Below, piece after piece: positions 45,040 to 51,334 of a stretch of 51,334 nt of DNA. This DNA is from Rikenellaceae bacterium DTU049. Lineage in GTDB: Bacteria; Bacteroidota; Bacteroidia; Bacteroidales; DTU049. Numbering within the stretch: position 1 is the stretch's first letter; each line of letters opens with the position of its first letter. Location of the stretch: positions 1-51,334 of the forward strand of contig LFTI01000072.1 in assembly GCA_001513285.1 (NCBI GenBank). Direction: 5' to 3'. The notes beneath the pieces were generated by a model. That model had not been told where the DNA came from, ran no database searches, and saw nothing but the letters and a program-made list of their open reading frames with translations. Both the position numbers and the translations under genes were made by a program.

Positions 45040-45714
45040 TTATTTATTATATTTTCTTTCACCAAAAATCAATGTTCCTATTCTCACTATTGTACTGCCT
45101 TCTTCTATAGCTATCATATAATCATTTGACATTCCCATAGATAAATGTTTGAAATTCACATTGTTATTAAAATATTTTTCTTTTACTATATCAAAAATTT
45201 TTTTTAAATGTTTGAATTCTTGTCTTATCTGCTCTGTTTCGTTAGTAAAAGTTGCCATTCCCATTAATCCTTGTATTTCTATATTTGCAAAATTATTATT
45301 ATTGTAATATTCTAAAAGTTCAAAAAGTTCACTATCATCTACCCCAGATTTAGTAATCTCATTGGCTATGTGCAATTCTATCAATATTGGTATAATTCTA
45401 TTATTTTGTTTGGCTCGCTTATCTATTTCTTCTATATGCCTGATTGATGTAACACTATGGATCATATATACAAATGGAGCAATATATTTGATTTGTTTTG
45501 TTTGCAAATTACCTATAAAATGCCATTTAATATCCTTGGGTGCTAGTGGTTGCTTGTTTCTAAGCTCTTGGACATAGTTTTCACCAAAGTCCCTTTGCCC
45601 AGCATCATATGCTTCCATAATTTCATCAATAGTTTTACTCTTAGATACTGCTACTAAGGTAACATTAGCTGGTAATTCTTGTTTTATTTTTTGCAAATTT
45701 TCTTTAATAGTCAT
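45040..45714 (-). CDS. YggS-family pyridoxal-phosphate homeostasis protein
   Basis: YggS/PLPBP proteins bind pyridoxal 5'-phosphate and keep its pool and amino-acid metabolism in balance; no enzymatic activity is known. The 224-residue protein has a single TIM-barrel-like domain. The PLP lysine is in LVAVSKSKTI (Lys25), and other family motifs are DFGENYVQEL, KWHFIGNLQTKQIK, and the phosphate-binding LSMGMSNDYMIAIEEGSTIVRIG near the C-terminus, with FGER at the end. All are intact. It lies between two tRNA genes. Confidence 0.93.
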   Translation of the reverse strand: MTIKENLQKIKQELPANVTLVAVSKSKTIDEIMEAYDAGQRDFGENYVQELRNKQPLAPKDIKWHFIGNLQTKQIKYIAPFVYMIHSVTSIRHIEEIDKRAKQNNRIIPILIELHIANEITKSGVDDSELFELLEYYNNNNFANIEIQGLMGMATFTNETEQIRQEFKHLKKIFDIVKEKYFNNNVNFKHLSMGMSNDYMIAIEEGSTIVRIGTLIFGERKYNK

Positions 45715-45789
45715 AATTAAATTATTAACAAAAATAGATATTTTTTAATAGAAATCAAAATATTTCGTATTAGGAAATAAAATATAGAG

Positions 45790-45862
<73 letters not shown>

Positions 45863-45970
45863 AATTAGTATGCAAAATTATAACAAAAATTATAAATAAA
45901 AAAAATACTTGATATAACCATCAGGTTATTGAGCTATTAAAAATTTATTAATTATGGGGAAGATCCGATA

Positions 45971-46012
45971 TAAATAGAAAAAGGGATTCAAACGAATCCC
46001 TTTTTCTATTTA
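45971..46012. terminator. strong terminator after the peroxiredoxin gene
   Basis: TAAATAGAAAAAGGGATTC, loop AAAC, GAATCCCTTTTTCTATTTA: a 19-bp perfect stem with a GGGATTC core and T-runs. It lies 10 bp after the peroxiredoxin stop on the minus strand and would work in either direction. Confidence 0.85.
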
Positions 46013-46021
46013 TTAACTTTT

Positions 46022-46669
46022 TTATTTGAGTTCTTTATAAGTAAACCACCAATCGTATCCTTCGTAATCTTTTTTACGTTGTTCTATTTCTGCGATATTT
46101 TTAGGTGGTGGCACTATACCTTTATCACCGATTAGCTCATTATTTGGCCAATTGTGAGGTAGAGATACTTTAAATTTATCATTCATTTGTAGTGCTCTTA
46201 GTGACCTTAAAATTTCATCTACATTTCTGCCAATTTCTTGTGGATAATAAAGCATTATGCGTATTATTCCGTTTGGATCAATTATAAAGACTGCTCTAGT
46301 AGTTTCTGAACCTTTACTCGGATGTATCATCCCTAGAGTATTAGCTACGGTTCCTAGTGAATCTGCTATTATGGGGAAAGGTACTTCTACATGTAAATTT
46401 TCTTTAATCCATTCTACCCATTTAATATGTGCAAATACTTGATCTACACTGAGTCCTAGCAATTCTGCATTTAAACTTTTGAATTCATCATTCCTTTTAG
46501 CAAAAGCATAAAACTCTGTTGTGCATACTGGTGTGAAGTCGCCTGGATGACTAAATAATACCAACCATTTACCTTTGTAATCATCTGGTATGGTTTTGGG
46601 ACCGTGAGTAGTTAAAACTTTCATTTGTGGTAATGGGTCTCCTAATAAGGGAATTTTTCCTGTTTCCAT
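46022..46669 (-). CDS. peroxiredoxin, Prx6-like 1-Cys type
   Basis: Peroxiredoxins reduce hydrogen peroxide and organic peroxides through a peroxidatic cysteine. The 215-residue protein has [16 protein letters not shown] with the peroxidatic Cys49, the Arg of the active site in [13 protein letters not shown], and the long C-terminal dimer arm of the Prx6 group ([15 protein letters not shown] ... DWWF). This is the only cysteine in the protein. The position that holds a C-terminal cysteine in archaeal relatives is Thr210 (YDWWFTYKE), so it must be regenerated by an external thiol. It lies 5 bp after a Fur-like regulator gene, which suggests peroxide-responsive control. Confidence 0.9.
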   Translation of the reverse strand: METGKIPLLGDPLPQMKVLTTHGPKTIPDDYKGKWLVLFSHPGDFTPVCTTEFYAFAKRNDEFKSLNAELLGLSVDQVFAHIKWVEWIKENLHVEVPFPIIADSLGTVANTLGMIHPSKGSETTRAVFIIDPNGIIRIMLYYPQEIGRNVDEILRSLRALQMNDKFKVSLPHNWPNNELIGDKGIVPPPKNIAEIEQRKKDYEGYDWWFTYKELK

Positions 46670-46674
46670 ATTTT

Positions 46675-47094
46675 TTATTTTTTTGTGGGTTGTTTTTCAT
46701 TTTTTAAATTTATTATAACATCTATATCACCACTATTAGCTATTTGTGGGTATTTATTTTTGAAATATTCAGACAGTAGATTCTCTAAATCTTTATCTTC
46801 TAAATCTTCGATACTACCATCAGGATAATAAAGATGAAAATGCTTCTCCTTGTTAATATCGTACCTAATCACATTTCTATCTGTCATTAATTTATTAATA
46901 ATATTTTTTTTCTCAAATTCTATTAAAATATTATAAATAGATGATAATGATATAATTGGCAATTCATTTTTTAGATGTAAATAAATATCTTCAGCACTTG
47001 GATGCATAGTAGAATTCATTAGATATTCTAGTACTTTTATTCTCTGGATTGTAGCCTTAACCTTGTGAGTTTTTAAAATATTTAATGCATCCAT
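46675..47094 (-). CDS. Fur/PerR-family transcriptional regulator without cysteines
   Basis: The 139-residue protein has the Fur-type winged-helix domain ([20 protein letters not shown], then [34 protein letters not shown]) and a C-terminal dimerisation region. The metal-binding segment is reduced to [19 protein letters not shown]; no cysteine occurs anywhere, so the structural CxxC zinc site of classical PerR is missing. The His residues and acidic cluster could still form a regulatory Fe/Mn site. It heads a two-gene unit with the 1-Cys peroxiredoxin, the layout expected of a PerR-like peroxide sensor. I call it PerR-like by context only. Confidence 0.82.
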   Translation of the reverse strand: MDALNILKTHKVKATIQRIKVLEYLMNSTMHPSAEDIYLHLKNELPIISLSSIYNILIEFEKKNIINKLMTDRNVIRYDINKEKHFHLYYPDGSIEDLEDKDLENLLSEYFKNKYPQIANSGDIDVIINLKNEKQPTKK

Positions 47095-47265
47095 TTATTG
47101 TTAATTTTATATTGCAAAATTAATATTAATTTTTTAATTATAATAATTTTTATTTTATAATTATTCTAATCTAAATTTGTAATTAATTGTATATCTGTAA
47201 TTTACATATAATATGATATTTATCATATTAAAAAATGAAATTTTTTATTTTATATAAAAATATAC

Positions 47266-47273
47266 TATTTTTG
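47266..47273 (+). promoter_or_regulatory. -7 promoter box of the histidine kinase gene
   Basis: TATTTTTG, a TAnnTTTG match, 17 bp before the ATG at 47291. No good -33 TTTG lies at the expected distance. Confidence 0.4.
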
Positions 47274-47290
47274 TAAAAATATTTTATCTA

Positions 47291-49327
47291 ATGAGAAGAT
47301 TATTACTTATTATCTTCCTAATATTCTCAATAATTAATATTAAATTACTAGCCGATGATAAACTAGCAAAAAATAATGATTTATTTAAAAATTCAAATAA
47401 TTTTTCTTTAAACCAAATAATAGACAAATTAAATACAATAAATGATACAAATAAGGTAAATAGCTATTTTGATTTATTAGAGAGCCAAATATTATTTCAA
47501 AATGATTTAACATTCTCTGCAAAATTAGAATTTGCTAGAGGGTATATGAATTATTTATATTCAAATAATTTACAAGCTTTAAAGCATTTTGCTGCTTCAT
47601 ATAAATTATTCAATTCTCTGAAAGATACAAATGGGATAGTGTATTCTCTCTATTATCAGAGCATTATTGCTAATAATATAAATTTGAATTCAATAATATT
47701 AAATAATTTCATAGAAGCTAAAAAATATATACCTGGATTTAAAAATGATAGTCTATTAATAGAATTTTATAGATTATTAGGCTCTGCATATTTTAAAATG
47801 AATTTGTTTAACGAGAGTATAGATGCTGTGCAGTCTGCTATAGAGTTATCATATAGGATTAATAGCACCGAACAACTATTACGCTGCTATATGAATTTAG
47901 CCCTGAATTTTATAGAAATCAATAAATACAAAGAAGCAGAAGATCTTTTGACAGACGTCTTAGAAAAGTCAAAAAAACTAAATAATGATAATCTTATTGG
48001 AATGTCATACTCATATTTGGGGTATCTATATAATACTTTAGGACAATATAAAAAATGTATTGAATATAATCTAAAAGCTATAGAATATCGTAAAAAAGCT
48101 AAAGACAAATCTGGATTAGTTGCAGACCTTAATAACATAGCTGATAGCTATTACAAATTGGGTAGATATGCCAAAGCATTAGAATATGCTGAAGAAGCTA
48201 TAAGATATGCTGATAGCCTTAATAATTTAGATTCTAAAATAGCGACAAATTTAATAATTGCTGAAACCTATGCTCAATTAGGTAATTACAAAAATGCTTA
48301 TGAAACTTTACAAAAATCTTATGATGCTTATAAGGACAAATATAATCAAATGTTTATCCAAGAAGCTATAGATATATTGGTTAAGAGTAATTATGACTAT
48401 CTCATTAATGAAAATATGTCTCTAAAACAAAATATCGAGTTAAATAATAAATTATTAAAAAATAGTAAACAATTGCAATTTTTCTTGATTATTAGTTTAT
48501 TATTTGCTCTAGTGATAGCACTTTTGCTATATAGGAATACGAAAATCAATCGCAAATATGTTAGAGAAATGGCAGAGATGAATGCAGAGCTTATAAATAT
48601 TAATGAAAAATTAAAAGAAAATGAAAAAGAACTACAAATAGCTAATCAAACCAAAGATAAATTTTTAAGTATTATCGCTCACGATATCCGTAATCCTATA
48701 GCTAGCTTAATGAGTTTCATAAATATTATGAGAAGAGATTTTGATGATATGCCTGCTAAAGAGAGAAAAGAACTTATCGATGAATTAGAAAAAGTAGTTA
48801 CTAATACTAACCAACTTTTAGATAATTTATTATTGTGGGTGAGATCACAATCAGGAAGAATCGACGTTAAAATAGTAGATGTTAATCTAAAAGATATTTT
48901 ATCTCAAATGCAAGATCTCTTTTCTTCATTAGCAAGTCAGAAGTCGATCAAACTAGTTTTCGAAGGACAAGATGAACTAATATTCAAAACCGATATAGAT
49001 ATGCTTAATACTATATTGAGGAATCTTATTAGTAATGCTATAAAATTTACTCCGCTAAATGGCATGGTAACAATAAAAAGCCTTATTGAAAATAATAAAC
49101 TCATAATTTCAGTCAGTGATACGGGAATAGGTATGTCTGATGATATCAAACAAAAGATATTTAAAATAGGTGAAAAAGTAGTACAATATGGCACCAATCA
49201 AGAGAGGGGTTCTGGACTAGGTCTTTTACTAGTCAAAGAATTTGTAACACTTTTAAATGGCACTATAGATTTTGAAAGTGAAAAGGGCAAAGGAACAACA
49301 TTTACTGTAACATTACCTTTAAATTGA
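47291..49327 (+). CDS. sensor histidine kinase with periplasmic TPR domain
   Basis: The 678-residue protein has a signal-anchor (LLLIIFLIFSIINIKLLA), a long TPR region (about 60-360, e.g. NNDNLIGMSYSYLGYLYNT and DLNNIADSYYKLGRYAKAL), one transmembrane segment (FFLIISLLFALVIALLLY, about 397-414), a coiled coil, and a cytoplasmic kinase core. The H-box is FLSIIAHDIRNPIAS with His464; the N-box is LRNLISNAIKFTP; the G-boxes are SDTGIGMSDD and GSGLGLLLVKEF. All catalytic motifs are present, so it should autophosphorylate. No response-regulator gene is adjacent, making this an orphan kinase; such TPR kinases are frequent in Bacteroidota and their signals are unknown. Confidence 0.9.
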   Translation: MRRLLLIIFLIFSIINIKLLADDKLAKNNDLFKNSNNFSLNQIIDKLNTINDTNKVNSYFDLLESQILFQNDLTFSAKLEFARGYMNYLYSNNLQALKHFAASYKLFNSLKDTNGIVYSLYYQSIIANNINLNSIILNNFIEAKKYIPGFKNDSLLIEFYRLLGSAYFKMNLFNESIDAVQSAIELSYRINSTEQLLRCYMNLALNFIEINKYKEAEDLLTDVLEKSKKLNNDNLIGMSYSYLGYLYNTLGQYKKCIEYNLKAIEYRKKAKDKSGLVADLNNIADSYYKLGRYAKALEYAEEAIRYADSLNNLDSKIATNLIIAETYAQLGNYKNAYETLQKSYDAYKDKYNQMFIQEAIDILVKSNYDYLINENMSLKQNIELNNKLLKNSKQLQFFLIISLLFALVIALLLYRNTKINRKYVREMAEMNAELININEKLKENEKELQIANQTKDKFLSIIAHDIRNPIASLMSFINIMRRDFDDMPAKERKELIDELEKVVTNTNQLLDNLLLWVRSQSGRIDVKIVDVNLKDILSQMQDLFSSLASQKSIKLVFEGQDELIFKTDIDMLNTILRNLISNAIKFTPLNGMVTIKSLIENNKLIISVSDTGIGMSDDIKQKIFKIGEKVVQYGTNQERGSGLGLLLVKEFVTLLNGTIDFESEKGKGTTFTVTLPLN

Positions 49328-49397
49328 TAATTTTACTTTTATAAAACAATAATAATAGTAATTATTAAAAGGTTGATAATAAAATTTTAAATAATTT

Positions 49398-49820
49398 TTA
49401 TTTGAATTTATGATAATCTCCCCGTTCTCTTTTTTGATATTTTAGCTCTTCAGCTACTGTATCTGCGAATCGTATAAAAAAGTCTAATTTATTTTTAGCT
49501 AAATAATTTTTTGCTTCATTAGATCCTTGGCATGCAATTGCTATTATCATGTATGTTTGTAAATTATGTTGATTTAGCCAGTCGAGTGCATCTTTATCTC
49601 CATCAATAGCATCTGATAGTAAAGATAATTCTAAAAAACCGTATTTTAATAGCCACTGATATGCTTCTTCATCTGCTCTTATTGCACTAGCAAATGCAGC
49701 TATTTCGGGATAACCATTTTCTATTAAAAAATTAAGAAATTCCTTTTTCCCAGATATGGCTTGCTCCATAGCCAATAATATCCTAATATCATAATCCCAT
49801 AAATATTTCATTTGTCGCAT
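49398..49820 (-). CDS. small alpha-repeat protein of unknown function
   Basis: I do not recognise the family. The 140-residue protein lacks signal and membrane segments and is built of about four degenerate helical repeats of 30-35 residues. The repeats share a pattern of A-I-x-G-x-x-x-A followed by W/F-L: EQAISGKKEFLNFLIENGY, SAIRADEEAYQWLLKYGF, DAIDGDKDALDWLNQHNL and AIACQGSNEAKNYLAKNKL. The form suggests a HEAT- or TPR-like protein-binding scaffold. ATGs at 49820 and 49811 are both possible; the second gives MKYLWDYDIR. It lies 52 bp downstream of the radical SAM gene on the same strand. Function unknown. Confidence 0.65.
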   Translation of the reverse strand: MRQMKYLWDYDIRILLAMEQAISGKKEFLNFLIENGYPEIAAFASAIRADEEAYQWLLKYGFLELSLLSDAIDGDKDALDWLNQHNLQTYMIIAIACQGSNEAKNYLAKNKLDFFIRFADTVAEELKYQKRERGDYHKFK

Positions 49821-49871
49821 ATAAATTCATTTTTTATGTAGCATTATAATAATAGTAAAAAATTAATTAAA

Positions 49872-50651
49872 CTATGCGTAAATTTTTATTTCACAATTTA
49901 CTTTATCTTGCAATTTAGTTTTAATCACTTCTAATTCTGCAAAAGTTAATTTTTCTAAATTATTTGCTGGTGTAGGACGATCTATCACATAGAGCATCCA
50001 TATTTTAGGATTTATCTTATTGATAGCATCTACTAGAGCATTTAGAGATTCTTCGCTAGTATTATCTATTTTTGTCTCATTATATTTACCACGTAGTAAT
50101 AATGTTTGTATTATTTTATTTGGAACCGATAAATTTGCGTAATTCTCTATTATAGTTTGAATATTAATTTTATACATTGGTCGATTAATTATTTCAAACT
50201 CTTGCTGTATCGCACTATCTAATTTTAGTATTGGTTGATCTATTATTGATAAAGCTTCCTGCACTTGAGGTAAATGAAGCATACTTCCATTAGTTAATAC
50301 AGTTACTTTAGCATTAGAGAAATATTTATCCCTCAATGAAATAGTTTGTCTCACTATTGATAAAAACTCTGGATGTAGGGTAGATTCTCCATTACCAGAG
50401 AATGTTATAGAATCTAGATTTATGTTTTTATCTTTTAGTCGTTTTAAATGATCTTCTAAAATATTTTTGAAAGTTTCACTATCGATAAAATTATTTGAGG
50501 TGAACTCTTGAGTCCATCCACATTCGCAATATAAGCAATCAAATGAACATATTTTTTCGTTTGTAGGAATAATGTTTATGCCAAGAGAATTGCCTAACCT
50601 TCGACTTTTTACAGGTCCATAAATGATTTCATGAAATAATGAAGGTCCCAT
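49872..50651 (-). CDS. radical SAM protein
   Basis: The 259-residue protein has the radical SAM [4Fe-4S] cluster motif CSFDCLYC (Cys35, 39, 42, the CxxxCxxC form), the glycine-rich SAM-binding segment FSGNGESTLHPEF, and VTVLTNGSML. Its N-terminus YGPVKSRRLGNSLGINIIP is characteristic of a small conserved group of radical SAM proteins of unknown reaction, sometimes described as wyosine-synthase-like. The substrate cannot be inferred. It lies 4 bp after the small conserved protein at 50656 and 51 bp before the repeat protein, so the three may be co-transcribed. Confidence 0.85.
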   Translation of the reverse strand: MGPSLFHEIIYGPVKSRRLGNSLGINIIPTNEKICSFDCLYCECGWTQEFTSNNFIDSETFKNILEDHLKRLKDKNINLDSITFSGNGESTLHPEFLSIVRQTISLRDKYFSNAKVTVLTNGSMLHLPQVQEALSIIDQPILKLDSAIQQEFEIINRPMYKINIQTIIENYANLSVPNKIIQTLLLRGKYNETKIDNTSEESLNALVDAINKINPKIWMLYVIDRPTPANNLEKLTFAELEVIKTKLQDKVNCEIKIYA

Positions 50652-50655
50652 GATT

Positions 50656-51000
50656 TTATTTTGGCAAATTATCTTCCAATATTTGATTTACTTTATCGAA
50701 GTGCTCATTATATAAATTTAAAAAATTATCAACAGCTTCATTAATTTGTTTAGCATGCTGATGTCTTAGTTTTTTACGTTCTACTTTAGCAGTAGCTTTA
50801 GGTAATCTTTTATATCTATGAGATGGATTAGTGATAATGTTTCTGACTTCATTAATTTTATTTTGCACTTCTTCTGTTAGCTTATATACTTCCTCTGCTT
50901 TGTTTTCATCTTTTACGACTAATGTTGTGAAATAAGCATTAGCTACAAAAAAATCTTCCCAATACTTTAAGTTTTTCTTTAAATTTCTAATCTTTGCCAT
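50656..51000 (-). CDS. small conserved basic/coiled-coil protein of unknown function
   Basis: The 114-residue protein is soluble, rich in Lys and Glu, and mostly helical. It has a central basic motif SHRYKRLPKATAKVERKKLRHQH that suggests nucleic-acid binding (quoted in parts: YKRLPKATAK, VERKKLRHQH) and amphipathic helices on both sides. I believe similar proteins occur in other Bacteroidota but cannot name a family. It lies 4 bp upstream of the radical SAM gene and is the first gene of that unit. Confidence 0.6.
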   Translation of the reverse strand: MAKIRNLKKNLKYWEDFFVANAYFTTLVVKDENKAEEVYKLTEEVQNKINEVRNIITNPSHRYKRLPKATAKVERKKLRHQHAKQINEAVDNFLNLYNEHFDKVNQILEDNLPK

Positions 51001-51087
51001 AATATTTGACTTTAATAATTAATAAAAATTTTTTGCAAAATTAAAGATTTTAATTGAAATGAGGTATAATAAATCACAGAAAAAAAA

Positions 51088-51165
51088 TGGTTCTATAATG
51101 TTTATTGTCGGTAAATTATTTTACCACAAAGGACACCAAGATATTACACAAAGATCACAAAGAGT
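51088..51165 (+). repeat. Family A element, left-half copy
   Basis: Starts TGGTTCTATAATGTTTATTG and continues through the CACAAAG cluster (CACAAAGGACACCAAG, then ATTACACAAAGATCACAAAG) in the same order as the copies at 22878 and 3722 (reverse). Similarity ends where the REP-like hairpins begin. Confidence 0.7.
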
Positions 51166-51174
51166 AGACTATTA

Positions 51175-51237
51175 ACCCTGACCTTTAGGTCAGGGTATGA
51201 CATAAAAAGAATATGGGCTTTAGCCCTGAAAAAGTCA
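51175..51237. repeat. pair of REP-like hairpins
   Basis: The first hairpin is ACCCTGACCT-TT-AGGTCAGGGT (51175-51196). The second has GGGCT-TT-AGCCC (51215-51226) enclosed by TATGAC and GTCATA. Paired GC-rich hairpins in an AT-rich genome are typical of REP/BIME sequences mobilised by RAYT transposases; no such gene is seen here. Confidence 0.7.
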
Positions 51238-51250
51238 TATCATATAACTA

Positions 51251-51320
51251 ATTTACTTTTCTTTGTCAGTCACACAAAGAAAAGTAACAAAAGAAAAGTC
51301 TCCGCTGGGGAAATGATTTG
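51251..51320 (+). repeat. hairpin module shared with family B
   Basis: ACTTTTCTTTGTC facing CACAAAGAAAAGT, then AACAAAAGAAAAGTCTCCGC and GGGGAAATGAT. This copies 26181-26250 with only a few differences in 70 bp, but without the family B terminus. Confidence 0.75.
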
Positions 51321-51334
51321 ATAAAACTACGCAA

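Larger units (their letters stand above)
51001..51334. other. repeat-filled intergenic region at the window end
   Basis: No gene is visible in the last 334 bp. The region is a stack of three repeats: a family A half-copy (51088-51165), a pair of REP-like hairpins (51175-51237) and the family B hairpin module (51251-51320). Confidence 0.6.

Overview
The window is about 51 kb of very AT-rich DNA (by eye roughly 70% A+T) from a Bacteroidota chromosome. The evidence is consistent across the window: type IX secretion (T9SS) components and cargo (PorZ, PorP/SprF, a PorE-like OmpA protein, type A and type B C-terminal sorting domains), Bacteroidota-style promoters (TTTG, about 19 nt, TAnnTTTG), an isolated atpD-atpC pair, a recO-porZ pair, ribH next to a membrane-anchored TPR gene, and exbB followed by two exbD genes. 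Nothing resembles a prophage, plasmid or CRISPR array. I cannot name the species; no rRNA is present.

Layout. 1-414: 3' end of a transposase cut by the window edge. 537-3554 (-): porZ-recO. 4049-7301 (+): a NamZ-type muramidase overlapping a GT-C/TPR membrane protein. 7572-9327 (-): a decayed accessory island with a frameshifted lipoprotein, a T9SS cargo protein and a truncated secreted-protein fragment, flanked by short mobile repeats. 9657-15292: membrane pyrophosphatase (-), then flippase, a mini type B sorting-domain protein and a helix-hairpin-helix protein (+). 15512-22703 (-): a three-gene T9SS unit (large adhesin-like cargo, PorP/SprF, PorE-like OmpA protein). 23165-25998: chorismate synthase (+) facing atpC-atpD (-). 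26404-31741 (-): pssA, universal stress protein, a secreted protein of unknown function, fmt, ribH, TPR protein. 32011-35726 (+): overlapping operon of HAD phosphatase, MORN protein, lipoprotein and T9SS subtilase. 36131-39899 (-): rodA, PBP2 and a NadR-like kinase. 39985-42490 (+): O-antigen ligase, a glycosyltransferase stub and a GT4 glycosyltransferase. 42542-44867 (-): exbB, a membrane protein and two exbD genes. 44881-47094 (-): tRNA-Ser, YggS, tRNA-Lys, 1-Cys peroxiredoxin and a Fur-like regulator. 47291-49327 (+): TPR histidine kinase. 49398-51000 (-): an alpha-repeat protein, a radical SAM protein and a small conserved protein.

Themes. Most genes are housekeeping or cell-envelope functions: secretion and anchoring of surface proteins, peptidoglycan elongation and turnover, surface glycan export and polymerisation, and proton-motive energy coupling. 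The most unusual material lies between genes. I see at least three families of short non-coding inverted-repeat elements (called A, B and C here), plus REP-like hairpins and a 44-bp perfect palindrome. Family C is a 208-bp element with a 16-bp terminal inverted repeat and a 4-bp target duplication, inserted exactly at the 3' end of the PorE-like gene and supplying part of its stop codon. Two genes near 7.6-9.3 kb carry apparent single-base frameshifts in their signal peptides. I found no convincing new defence or biosynthetic system; the repeat families and the degenerate island are the best candidates for something undescribed.
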